Source of the DNA: an uncultured Bacteroidales bacterium
GTDB lineage: Bacteria > Bacteroidota > Bacteroidia > Bacteroidales > Muribaculaceae
Length of the DNA: 64,000 nt
Assembly (NCBI GenBank): GCA_902785925.1
Contig: CADAAI010000005.1
Coordinates: forward strand, 1-64,000
Reading direction: 5' to 3'
Shown here: positions 9,158 through 17,072 of the stretch, piece by piece
Layout of the letters: every line of letters starts with the position of its first letter
How positions within the stretch are numbered: the stretch's first letter is position 1
Position numbers and translations under genes: made by a program
Notes under the pieces: model-generated
The model's input: only the letters and a program-made list of their open reading frames with translations
The model's database searches: none
What the model was told of the DNA's origin: nothing

Positions 9158-9851
9158 TAATCTCAAGATATTTATTGCTCTTATAGCAATGCTGACGGCT
9201 ACAGCCCACCAGGCTGTAGCTGCCAACTTATTCAGTGACCATAACATCAGTATTGGAGTCAAAGGAGGCATGAGCCTCTCAAAGGTGAATTTTCAATCAT
9301 CAGTGCCACAAAAGATGATCAATGGTATGGTACTTGGCGCTACAGTGCGATATATCGAAGAGAATCACTTTGGTCTTATCGCCGAAGTCAACCTCGAGCA
9401 ACGAGGATGGAACGAAGACTTTGCCCCACTCGAAGGATACAGTTTCAAGCGTCAGTTCTCCTACATCCAAATCCCTCTTCTCACTCACATCTACTTCGGA
9501 AGCGATAAGGCGCGCTTTTTCTTCAATGCTGGTCCCGAGATTGGTTTCATGATTGGAGACAAAACAACGAGCAATTTCGATTATGAGAATGCTTACGAAA
9601 TTGAAGAGTTCCAAACCAATTACCGCAAGATTGAGCAGTTCACGCTGCCCGTAAAGCGCAAATTCGACTACGGAATCTCGGCAGGATTAGGAATGGAATT
9701 CAACATGGGTTATAGAAATGCACTCAACCTTGAGGGCCGATTCTACTACGGCTTAAGCGACGTGTTCAGTAACCACAAGACCGATCCGTTCCAAGGGTCG
9801 TCATCAATGTCGATAATGGTGACTTTAGGCTACAACTTCCGCATCAAGTAA
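9150..9851 (+). CDS. PorT-type outer-membrane beta-barrel protein
   Basis: The 233-residue protein has a signal peptide ending AVAA and then alternating strands typical of an 8-stranded outer-membrane barrel: ISIGVKGGMSLSKVNF, FGLIAEVNLEQRGW, YIQIPLLTHIYF, FFNAGPEIGFMIG, and a final SIMVTLGYNFRIK strand. This is the porin-like/PorT family that is very common in Bacteroidota. The barrel starts 8 bases inside the LysM gene end, so the pair is translationally coupled. They plausibly link peptidoglycan (LysM) and the outer membrane. Substrate or partner unknown. A strong terminator follows. Confidence 0.8.
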   Translation: MINNLKIFIALIAMLTATAHQAVAANLFSDHNISIGVKGGMSLSKVNFQSSVPQKMINGMVLGATVRYIEENHFGLIAEVNLEQRGWNEDFAPLEGYSFKRQFSYIQIPLLTHIYFGSDKARFFFNAGPEIGFMIGDKTTSNFDYENAYEIEEFQTNYRKIEQFTLPVKRKFDYGISAGLGMEFNMGYRNALNLEGRFYYGLSDVFSNHKTDPFQGSSSMSIMVTLGYNFRIK

Positions 9852-9884
9852 TTCAATCATCAACATTCCACTATAAAGAAAAAC

Positions 9885-9923
9885 AAGGAAGGATGCCACA
9901 TCAAGTGTGTGCATCCTTCCTTT
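9885..9923 (+). terminator. Intrinsic terminator after the barrel gene
   Basis: A 12-bp inverted repeat (9885-9896 with 9911-9922) closes over a 14-base loop that can itself pair as CAC/GTG. It lies 34 bases downstream of the barrel stop and is followed by a T-rich stretch. Confidence 0.75.
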
Positions 9924-10283
9924 ATTTGAGAGCCACACCAAAGGGATGTGATGAAACTCCGATAAATACAGGATTTGAGGGTATTTCAGTCTTTGTAATC
10001 CTCTGGTCGCGAAGACACCACTAGGTGGTTGAGGCCCGCCATTGACCGAAATACTTATCTCGGCATTTCATAAAAATTTGAAGAGTATCCCAATCAGCTT
10101 TGATGTGGCAAAATTTCAATGACCTTCGTGTGAATGCAAAATTAGCAATTAAAGGGGAATTCTCAAAATTTATCCTACTTTTTTTGAGAAAAAAAATGAA
10201 CTTCATCTCGTGTGGGAGAGGAAGTCCATCTTTTTTAGAGGTAAGTTTACTCGCGGTTGTTGCTCGTTATGATAATCTCTTGA
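9924..10283 (-). other. 360-base stretch without a recognisable gene; possible relic or dispersed element
   Basis: Between the barrel terminator and the rplT stop there is no recognisable gene. The minus strand has a 61-codon open frame (10021-10206), and further minus-strand sequence below its stop (about 9928-10020) also reads as protein-like, including IPSNPVFIGVSSHPFGVAL. The plus strand is likewise open there (TPKGCDETPINTGFEGI). A short hairpin with arms ACCAC/GTGGT sits near 10017-10029. The composition is less AT-rich than other gaps. It could be a decayed gene, a dispersed repeat or an RNA; I cannot assign it. Confidence 0.35.
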
Positions 10284-10637
10284 TTACTGAGCGTTCTTAG
10301 CCTTCTCGACGATAGCCTTGAAAGCTTCTGGGTTGTTCATTGCGAGGTCGGCGAGAACCTTACGGTTAATCTCGATACCAGCCTTGTGAATCAAACCCAT
10401 CAACTTAGAGTAAGAAAGGTCCTCCAGGCGTGCGGCAGCGTTGATACGCTGAATCCACAGAGCGCGGAAGTTACGCTTCTTGTTCTTGCGGTCACGATAA
10501 GCATAAGTCAAACCCTTTTCCCAAGTGTTCTTGGCAACGGTCCAGACGTTCTTGCGTGCACCGAAATAACCTCTTGTAAGTTTAAGAATCTTTTTACGTT
10601 TTGCTCTTGAAGCAACGTGATTTACTGATCTTGGCAT
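10284..10637 (-). CDS. rplT: 50S ribosomal protein L20
   Basis: Primary 23S-rRNA-binding protein needed early in 50S assembly, and in many bacteria the translational repressor of its own operon. The 117-residue, strongly basic protein begins [30 protein letters not shown] and contains [21 protein letters not shown], both family signatures. Last gene of thrS-infC-rpmI-rplT. It is separated from rpmI by 131 bases, wider than usual for this pair. Confidence 0.98.
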   Translation of the reverse strand: MPRSVNHVASRAKRKKILKLTRGYFGARKNVWTVAKNTWEKGLTYAYRDRKNKKRNFRALWIQRINAAARLEDLSYSKLMGLIHKAGIEINRKVLADLAMNNPEAFKAIVEKAKNAQ

Positions 10638-10768
10638 TTTTTTAAATGAATTGTGAACGTTAGCGGCATTTAATGCTCTTTTGTGCTAAACATTCGGTTA
10701 ATAAAAATGATAAAAATCTCTTGTTGATTAAAAGTGTTTTGAAACTTGTACTGCAGTGTTGCGTTGAA

Positions 10769-10966
10769 TTATTTCTTAACGAGCAACTCGCGAATTGAGT
10801 TGAGGTTAGCTTTGTCAACGATGCTCACCTTAGTGAGGTTTCTTTTCTGCTTCTTGGTCTTCTTTGTCAAGATGTGACTCTTGTAAGCATGTTTTCTTTT
10901 AATCTTCCCTGTTCCGGTAAAGGTAAACCTTTTTTTGGCACCGGAATTAGTCTTAACTTTTGGCAT
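10769..10966 (-). CDS. rpmI: 50S ribosomal protein L35
   Basis: Small basic large-subunit protein. I start it at the ATG at 10966, giving 65 residues that begin [29 protein letters not shown] in pieces typical of L35. A longer open frame to 11002 would add 12 residues ([11 protein letters not shown]) with no counterpart in the family. It ends [11 protein letters not shown]. Placed between infC and rplT as in most bacteria. Confidence 0.97.
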   Translation of the reverse strand: MPKVKTNSGAKKRFTFTGTGKIKRKHAYKSHILTKKTKKQKRNLTKVSIVDKANLNSIRELLVKK

Positions 10967-11002
10967 TTTTGAAATAGTTTTAAAAAAATTATTATTAATC
11001 AA

Positions 11003-11069
11003 GGGGACTAGGCACTTACCAAGCCTAATGCCCCATTTTTCTTTCTAAGTATAGGCTCAATGATGAGCC
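11003..11069 (-). promoter_or_regulatory. Two leader hairpins between infC and rpmI
   Basis: The 131-base infC-rpmI gap contains two inverted repeats on the minus strand: a 5-bp hairpin GGCTC/GAGCC (11069-11054) and, further down, a longer one pairing GGGG/CCCC and TAGGC/GCCTA (11034-11003). A T run follows the second only after about 14 bases, so it is not a standard terminator. In other phyla L20 represses this operon by binding a leader in this position; a similar role is possible here but unproven. Confidence 0.45.
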
Positions 11070-11097
11070 CGGGACGTTAATGCAGATTTTTTAGTCT

Positions 11098-11760
11098 TCA
11101 CTCTTGTGGAGCTTCTGGAGTCGACTCTTCCTTGGCTGGCTCTTCCTTCTTCTTCGATGTCACCTTCTTGGGAGAGAGCATGATTGTCATGCGCTTGCCT
11201 TCAAGAACAGGCATCTGGTCAACCTTGGCATAGTCCTCCAGATCATTGGCAAACCTGAGTAGCAACACCTCGCCTTGTTCCTTGAACAAAATCGAACGTC
11301 CCTTGAAGAACACATAGCTCTTAACTTTAGCGCCCTCTTTCAGGAAACCAATGGCGTGCTTAAGCTTGAAGTTGTAGTCGTGCTCGTCGGTCTGTGGTCC
11401 GAATCTTATCTCCTTGACAACAACCTTAGTGGCTTTAGCCTTCTGCTCCTTAAGCTTCTTACGCTGCTGGAACTGGTACTTCTGATAGTCCATGATCTTG
11501 CACACGGGAGGTTGAGCCATGGGTGCAATCTCAATCAAGTCTAGTTCCTGTTCCTCGGCAATCTTGAGTGCTTTGAGAATGGGATATATTCCCTCTTCTA
11601 CGTTGTCACCCACAAGTCGCACTTCGGGAGCGCGGATTTCGTCGTTAATGGCAAGCTCTTCTTTCTCCTGTTTGCCACCACGCTGGTTGCGGTTCTTCTT
11701 GCCTTTTGGGCCACCGCTCATAGGCTTTTTAGGGCCACTCCAATACGGTTTTTTCTGCAT
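11098..11760 (-). CDS. infC: Translation initiation factor IF-3
   Basis: Binds the 30S subunit, prevents premature 50S joining and checks the start codon/initiator tRNA. The 220-residue protein has a basic, glycine-rich N-terminal extension (about 35 residues, [17 protein letters not shown]). The IF3-N domain follows ([20 protein letters not shown]-type segment [12 protein letters not shown]), then IF3-C ([21 protein letters not shown] in pieces) and an acidic/lysine tail ending in EAPQE. The extension and tail make it longer than the roughly 180-residue enterobacterial protein. ATG start, 9 bases after the thrS stop. A start inside the extension cannot be excluded. Confidence 0.96.
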   Translation of the reverse strand: MQKKPYWSGPKKPMSGGPKGKKNRNQRGGKQEKEELAINDEIRAPEVRLVGDNVEEGIYPILKALKIAEEQELDLIEIAPMAQPPVCKIMDYQKYQFQQRKKLKEQKAKATKVVVKEIRFGPQTDEHDYNFKLKHAIGFLKEGAKVKSYVFFKGRSILFKEQGEVLLLRFANDLEDYAKVDQMPVLEGKRMTIMLSPKKVTSKKKEEPAKEESTPEAPQE

Positions 11761-11769
11761 TCAAAAAAA

Positions 11770-13704
11770 TTATAAGTTTATCATTTCGTTCACTTCTTGA
11801 GTGATTTCGGCTGCAAAGGTAGTAATTTTTTTGGAACCTTTATCAATTCCGCCCTGTTTTCTTACCGAAACTTCTTCATTTGCAGCCTCTTTTTCACCAA
11901 CAATCACCAAATATGGTATCCTCTTGAGCTCATTGTCGCGAATTTTCTTGCCAATTTTCTCATTGCGGTTATCGATGATTGTACGCACGTCGGCATCATT
12001 AAGTACCTGTGCAACATGCTCGGCATAGTCATTGAATTTCTCGCTGATAGGAAGAACTACTACCTGCTCAGGTGCAAGCCACAATGGCAACTTGCCGGCA
12101 GTGTGCTCAAGCAGCACAGCAACAAAACGCTCAAGCGAGCCAAAAGGAGCACGATGAATCATGATGGGGCGATGCTTTGCGTTGTCACTACCAGTATACT
12201 CCAGTTCGAAACGCTCGGGAAGGTTGTAGTCAACCTGAATAGTTCCCAACTGCCAGCGGCGGCCCAAGGCATCCTTAACCATGAAATCGAGCTTGGGACC
12301 ATAGAAAGCAGCCTCGCCTTCAACCTGCTTAGCTGGTAATCCCTTCTCTTGACAAGCCTCAACAATAGCACGCTCAGCACGTTCCCAGTTCTCATCGCTA
12401 CCCACATACTTCTGCTTATTATTAGGGTCTCGCAACGAGATTTGGGCCTCATACTCAAATCCAAACACACCAAGGATGTGGTTGATAATGTCCATCACAC
12501 TCAAGAACTCCTGCTTGAGTTGCTCTGGAGTACAGAACAGGTGAGCGTCGTCTTGAGTGAACGAGCGCACGCGGGTCAAGCCGTGAAGTTCACCACTCTG
12601 CTCATAACGGTAAACAGTACCAAACTCAGCAAACCTGAGTGGCAGGTCCTTGTAGCTGCGAGGAATGGTACGGTAAATCTCGCAGTGGTGAGGACAGTTC
12701 ATGGGTTTGAGCATGTATTCCTCGCCCTCCTCAGGGGTGTGGATTGGCTGGAACGAGTCTTTGCCATATTTTGCATAGTGACCGCTAGTCACATACAAAT
12801 TCTTATTGCCAATGTGAGGTGTAATAACCTGTTCGTAGCCATATTTCTTCTGTATCTTGGCAAGATAATCCTGAAGACGGTTGCGCAATGCAGCACCCTT
12901 GGGAAGCCACAGTGGCAAGCCTTGACCCACGCGCTGTGAGAAAGCAAAAAGCTCCATCTCCTTACCAATCTTGCGGTGATCACGCTTCTTGGCCTCTTCA
13001 AGAAGAACTAGATATTCGTCGAGCATCGACTTCTTGGGGAATGTAATGCCATATACGCGAAGCATTTGCTTGCGGGTTTCGTCGCCACGCCAGTAGGCAC
13101 CAGCAAGCGACAGCACTTTTATTGCCTTGATGGGAGCGGTTGTTGGAATATGGGGACCACGGCACAAGTCGGTGAACGCACCTTGTGTATAGGTGCTAAT
13201 TGTACCATCCTGTAGGTCATTGATTAACTCAATCTTATAGGTTTGGCCTGTGTCGCCAAAGAACTTGAGGGCGTCGGCCTTTGTGATATCGGCACGAACT
13301 ACTGCCTCTTTCTTTGCCACCAGCTCAGCCATCTTCTTCTCTATTTTTGGAAAATCGGCCTGGGTAATCTCATTGTCACCTGGATCGATGTCATAATAGA
13401 AACCGTTCTCAATAGCTGGACCAATACCAAACTGCACGCCTGGATATAGCTCTTGCAATGCCTCGGCAAGCAAGTGTGCCGAAGTGTGCCAAAATGCGTG
13501 CTTACCTTCAGGGTCTTCCCACTTGAATAGCTTAATCTCGCCGTCGCTACAAATCGGGCGAGAAATATCCCATTCCATGTTGTTGATGCTTGCGGCCAGC
13601 ACTTGGCGTGCTAAGCCCGAACTGATGCTCTCAGCAACCTGAAGTGGTGTTACCCCACTCTCATACTGTCTTACACTTCCGTCAGGAAATTTAATGTTGA
13701 TCAT
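11770..13704 (-). CDS. thrS: Threonine--tRNA ligase
   Basis: Charges tRNA-Thr. I start it at the ATG at 13704 (644 residues, first residues [15 protein letters not shown], the usual TGS-domain opening). The open frame reaches 13743 but the extra 13 residues do not fit. Domains: TGS (1-60), SAD/editing domain ([16 protein letters not shown] with its metal-binding HxxxH, then [11 protein letters not shown]), class II catalytic core ([42 protein letters not shown]) and an anticodon-binding domain ([14 protein letters not shown]). First gene of the translation operon, with a strong promoter at 13770-13800. Confidence 0.97.
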   Translation of the reverse strand: MINIKFPDGSVRQYESGVTPLQVAESISSGLARQVLAASINNMEWDISRPICSDGEIKLFKWEDPEGKHAFWHTSAHLLAEALQELYPGVQFGIGPAIENGFYYDIDPGDNEITQADFPKIEKKMAELVAKKEAVVRADITKADALKFFGDTGQTYKIELINDLQDGTISTYTQGAFTDLCRGPHIPTTAPIKAIKVLSLAGAYWRGDETRKQMLRVYGITFPKKSMLDEYLVLLEEAKKRDHRKIGKEMELFAFSQRVGQGLPLWLPKGAALRNRLQDYLAKIQKKYGYEQVITPHIGNKNLYVTSGHYAKYGKDSFQPIHTPEEGEEYMLKPMNCPHHCEIYRTIPRSYKDLPLRFAEFGTVYRYEQSGELHGLTRVRSFTQDDAHLFCTPEQLKQEFLSVMDIINHILGVFGFEYEAQISLRDPNNKQKYVGSDENWERAERAIVEACQEKGLPAKQVEGEAAFYGPKLDFMVKDALGRRWQLGTIQVDYNLPERFELEYTGSDNAKHRPIMIHRAPFGSLERFVAVLLEHTAGKLPLWLAPEQVVVLPISEKFNDYAEHVAQVLNDADVRTIIDNRNEKIGKKIRDNELKRIPYLVIVGEKEAANEEVSVRKQGGIDKGSKKITTFAAEITQEVNEMINL

Positions 13705-13769
13705 AAAAATAATGGATGTTTTGTTAATTGTTACTTGTGCCATACAAAAGCACGTTCTAAATCAAGCTG

Positions 13770-13800
13770 CAAAATTAATATTAATTATCTAATTCACAAA
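13770..13800 (-). promoter_or_regulatory. Promoter of the thrS-infC-rpmI-rplT operon
   Basis: On the minus strand TTTG (13800-13797), 19 bases, then TAATTTTG (13777-13770). Full matches to both Bacteroidota boxes with correct spacing; predicted leader of about 60 bases to the thrS ATG at 13704. Confidence 0.8.
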
Positions 13801-13866
13801 ATATCAGTTACAAAATATAAAATATATTATTAATGCAATCGTTTGTGCAAATGACACTACAAATTA

Positions 13867-13900
13867 AGTGAAGCTACCCATTGTAGTGGGCAGCTTCACT
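13867..13900 (-). terminator. Terminator after glmM
   Basis: Long hairpin: 9-bp outer stem (13867-13875 with 13892-13900), one mismatch, then a 4-bp inner stem CCCA/TGGG and a 6-base loop. It lies 22 bases beyond the glmM stop, and a T-rich stretch follows on the minus strand. Confidence 0.7.
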
Positions 13901-13922
13901 ATATTTATTTAAGTAAAAAATC

Positions 13923-15314
13923 TTAAAAGAGGGATTGCACTATTTTCTTAATATCTTCACCCAGTTGTTGGGCTTTTTCCATAGTGTGTGCCTCACTGTA
14001 GATGCGGATGATAGGCTCGGTATTACTTTTGCGCAAGTGAGCCCAGCTGTCTTCGAAGTCGATTTTAACACCATCAATTGTTGTTAGGTTCTCATCTTTG
14101 TAATGTTCCTCAACAGCCTTGAGAATCTTATCGACATCCATGCCAGGTGTAAGCTCCAACTTAGTTTTGGCAATACTGTACTGTGGATAGGTTGCCTTGA
14201 GTTCGCTCACTTTCTTGCCGCTTTTAGCGAGCAGTGTTAGGAATAATGCCACACCCACAAGTGCATCACGGCCATAGTGCAACTCTGGATAAATCACTCC
14301 ACCATTGCCTTCTCCGCCTATCACGGCACCTGTTCGACGCATCTCAGTGGTCACATTCACTTCGCCAACGGCAGCAGCGGTATAGGAGCAACCATGCGAG
14401 TTTGTAACATCACGCAATGCTCGCGACGACGACAGGTTCGATACTGTACTGCCAGGAGTATGGCTGAGCACATAATCGGCAACGGCAACAAGTGTATACT
14501 CTTCCACAAAGAATTCACCGTTCTCCATAACTATCGCCAGACGGTCTACATCAGGATCTACAACAAATCCCACATCGGCCTTTCCTTGACGCATGAAATT
14601 CTGAATAGCAGTAAGGTTCTCAGGAATGGGTTCAGGAGTGTGCCCAAAGTTTCCAGTCGGGTCACAGAAGAGTTTCACAATGTTCTCACTCTTTACACCT
14701 AATTCCTGAAGCAATTTGGGTATCGCAACGCCTCCAACCGAGTTTACAGCATCTACTGCAACGGTGAAATTGGCGTTCTTGATAGCATCCACGTCAACCA
14801 GCTTCAACGCTTTTACCGCATCGATGTGACGGCGCAGGTATGTATAGTTTTTCTGTTCACGTCCCAGATTATCGACAGTAGCATAGTCAAAGTCCTCGGT
14901 CTCGGCTATGCGAAGTACCTCTTTACCCTGTGCATCGTCGAGGAACTCACCGTTCTCGTTTAGCAATTTGAGTGCATTCCACTGTTTGGGATTATGAGAT
15001 GCTGTGATGATTATGCCACCGCAAGCCTTCTCACCTACTACTGCCAACTCTGTTGTAGGAGTCGTGGCAAGTCCAATATTCACCACATCAAATCCCATGC
15101 CAGTGAGTGTACCAACAACAATGTTGAGCACCATTCGGCCTGAAAGTCGAGCATCACGCCCAACAACTATAACATTAGAACCATTGTTAGAATTGCGCCT
15201 GATGAAAGTGGCATAGGCTGTAGTAAACTTAACTATATCCAGTGGCGACAATCCGTCACCAGCCCTACCGCCAATGGTGCCACGAATTCCTGAGATAGAT
15301 TTTATTAAAGACAT
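13923..15314 (-). CDS. glmM: Phosphoglucosamine mutase-type phosphohexomutase
   Basis: Converts glucosamine 6-phosphate to glucosamine 1-phosphate on the way to UDP-GlcNAc for peptidoglycan and LPS. The 463 residues include the phosphoserine loop TASHNPKQWNALK (Ser106), the metal-binding DPDVDRLA, the sugar-binding GEGNGGVI and the C-terminal phosphate-binding RKSNTEPIIRIYSEA. These also fit phosphomannomutase/phosphoglucomutase relatives; in Bacteroidota this form is usually called GlmM. It starts 4 bases after the stop of the DUF4827 gene, so it is co-transcribed with it and the DHH gene. Confidence 0.88.
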   Translation of the reverse strand: MSLIKSISGIRGTIGGRAGDGLSPLDIVKFTTAYATFIRRNSNNGSNVIVVGRDARLSGRMVLNIVVGTLTGMGFDVVNIGLATTPTTELAVVGEKACGGIIITASHNPKQWNALKLLNENGEFLDDAQGKEVLRIAETEDFDYATVDNLGREQKNYTYLRRHIDAVKALKLVDVDAIKNANFTVAVDAVNSVGGVAIPKLLQELGVKSENIVKLFCDPTGNFGHTPEPIPENLTAIQNFMRQGKADVGFVVDPDVDRLAIVMENGEFFVEEYTLVAVADYVLSHTPGSTVSNLSSSRALRDVTNSHGCSYTAAAVGEVNVTTEMRRTGAVIGGEGNGGVIYPELHYGRDALVGVALFLTLLAKSGKKVSELKATYPQYSIAKTKLELTPGMDVDKILKAVEEHYKDENLTTIDGVKIDFEDSWAHLRKSNTEPIIRIYSEAHTMEKAQQLGEDIKKIVQSLF

Positions 15315-15318
15315 ATTT

Positions 15319-15891
15319 TTAAATTTGATTGCGGAAATACCTCACATGATATAAGAATGGAATTACTGCCGATATCTCGCTCGCCCAGCCCAATTTTGAC
15401 TTGATGATAAGGTTGACTTCACTGTCTACACCCAAGAATGTGAGTGGCATCTGGATGCCATAACCCCACTGTGCCGAAGTGTTGAGGGTATAGTTACCAT
15501 ATTGGAAATAAGTTGGAGCAGCATTCATGTTGTTCTCATTGCCCTCTCCAATCATCTCACCATATTTATACCAATAGTTAAGATTGTAACGCATATAGCG
15601 GAAGTAAATTCTTTCCGAAGGTTTTGCTTTGTCGGTCTTGCGGTCACCAGCCTTGATTACTTGCATATACACGTTGCCCTCGCTGTCAATGCGATAATAA
15701 GGGGCATCTTTTCCCACCTCAAACACAGTGTCGCTAGGTACCTCGTTAACAACACGGCAATTGGCCAAGTAAGCATTAGTTGCACGTCGCTCATCGTTAA
15801 GCAGGTCGGCGTAACTCTCACTGTCGCTGCATGATGAAAGCGCCAGAGCTGTTACTAACGAGAAAAGGAATAAAATACTTTTAAATTTCAT
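15319..15891 (-). CDS. DUF4827 lipoprotein
   Basis: The 190-residue product has a lipoprotein signal peptide with lipobox LALSSC (Cys21), so it is probably anchored in the outer membrane. The mature part matches the Bacteroidota-specific DUF4827 family as I recognise it: YADLLNDERRATNAYLANCRVV, DAPYYRIDSEGNVYMQVI, and ERIYFRYMRYNL, reminiscent of an FKBP-like fold. No catalytic function is established. It lies between nrnA-like and glmM with gaps of 18 and 4 bases, an arrangement that looks like one operon, but the link in function is unclear. Confidence 0.8.
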   Translation of the reverse strand: MKFKSILFLFSLVTALALSSCSDSESYADLLNDERRATNAYLANCRVVNEVPSDTVFEVGKDAPYYRIDSEGNVYMQVIKAGDRKTDKAKPSERIYFRYMRYNLNYWYKYGEMIGEGNENNMNAAPTYFQYGNYTLNTSAQWGYGIQMPLTFLGVDSEVNLIIKSKLGWASEISAVIPFLYHVRYFRNQI

Positions 15892-15909
15892 ATTTTCAGT
15901 TTATTATTG

Positions 15910-16929
15910 TTAATCTTTGTTTTTAATCTCTTCAACTATCTTTTCGTAGATGGCTATTGCGTCGGCAAGGCTACCATGAAATTCACCAGCAGCTGCATGC
16001 ATGTGCCCTCCTCCATTAAAGTAGTTGGCACACAACACGTCGACGGCAAGATCTCCTTCACTGCGCATCGACACCTTGATGCAATCGGGGTCTTCACGCA
16101 TGAATGTACTCCAATATATATCCTTTACCGATAGTGGCTTATTCACAAGTCGTTCAGTGTCACCAGTCTTATAGTCATATTTCTCAAGGTCATCCTTGTC
16201 TAGCACTATCAAAGCATATTTACCATCAATAACCCTCGTCTTGTTAAGAAGGGCATAACTGTGAAGCAACAGGCTGTTCATCGGAACAGTATCCATAGCC
16301 ATCTTGTAAAGATAAGGCTTGTCGATGCCAAATTCCATGAGTTTTCCCATGACATAATACACCTCGGGATAGGATGAGCTCCAACTCAGGTTACCTGTGT
16401 CGGTCATGATTCCTACAAACAAGCACGATGCAACTCGATTGTCCATATAATCCATCCATCCGGCCTCGTCCACAATCCTGTAGATAAGCTCACTGGTCGA
16501 CGACAATTCGGGATGTGATATTTTCACGTCAAAGCAGTCGCTGGGATTGAGGTGGTGATCAATTAGCACCTTTGGCACCTTGGCATCAACGAGCCATGGT
16601 TTCATGCGGTCAACACGGTCAAAGTTATTGTAATCAAGCGACATTATAAGCTGAGTATTCCTTATAATATTGCTTGCCATAACTTCATTGCGACTGAATG
16701 TAACATAATCGATACCCTCTGTAATAAATGTGAGAGAACCAGGCAATTGGTCAGGAATTATCACAGTAGCATTCTTGCCAATGTTGCGCAGCAACAAGCA
16801 CAGTGCCAGCGATGAACCAATAGCATCACCATCGGCTTTCTTGTGACACGTGATGACAATGCGTGAGACTTTCGCTACTGCCTCCTTCAGTTTATTCAAC
16901 TCTTCGGTGTCGATAATTCTCCTGAACAT
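15910..16929 (-). CDS. DHH-family phosphoesterase (NrnA-like oligoribonuclease/pAp phosphatase)
   Basis: Bifunctional NrnA-type enzymes degrade short oligoribonucleotides and dephosphorylate pAp. The 339-residue protein has the DHH motifs: VITCHKKADGDAIGSSLALC (motif I), MSLDYNNFDRV (II), LIDHHLNPSD (III, the DHH itself), GIMTDTGNLSW (IV), and a C-terminal DHHA1 domain with GGGHMHAAAG. I chose the ATG at 16929; a TTG further upstream at 16953 overlaps a TACCTTTG promoter box, which argues against it. First gene of the three-gene unit with DUF4827 and glmM. Confidence 0.9.
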   Translation of the reverse strand: MFRRIIDTEELNKLKEAVAKVSRIVITCHKKADGDAIGSSLALCLLLRNIGKNATVIIPDQLPGSLTFITEGIDYVTFSRNEVMASNIIRNTQLIMSLDYNNFDRVDRMKPWLVDAKVPKVLIDHHLNPSDCFDVKISHPELSSTSELIYRIVDEAGWMDYMDNRVASCLFVGIMTDTGNLSWSSSYPEVYYVMGKLMEFGIDKPYLYKMAMDTVPMNSLLLHSYALLNKTRVIDGKYALIVLDKDDLEKYDYKTGDTERLVNKPLSVKDIYWSTFMREDPDCIKVSMRSEGDLAVDVLCANYFNGGGHMHAAAGEFHGSLADAIAIYEKIVEEIKNKD

Positions 16930-16950
16930 GCTAATTTCAAGTTTTGACCA

Positions 16951-16958
16951 CAAAGGTA
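16951..16958 (-). promoter_or_regulatory. -7 element for the nrnA-DUF4827-glmM unit
   Basis: The minus strand reads TACCTTTG, a full TAnnTTTG match, ending 21 bases before the ATG at 16929. The -33 region is weak. Its position supports the 16929 start over an upstream TTG. Confidence 0.5.
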
Positions 16959-17011
16959 GGAATAAATTTTATATAATCGCATCGTGTTATATTTTTTTTA
17001 GACTTATAAAA

Positions 17012-17042
17012 TTGCATAAAGAAAAATGAGTGATTATCTTTG
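17012..17042 (+). promoter_or_regulatory. Promoter of the dsbD-mazG-topB run
   Basis: ATTG (TTG at 17012-17014), 20 bases, then TATCTTTG at 17035-17042, 30 bases before the dsbD ATG. Good match to both boxes and spacing. Confidence 0.75.
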
Positions 17043-17072
17043 CACCTTGAAAAAACATAATACATATTACAT

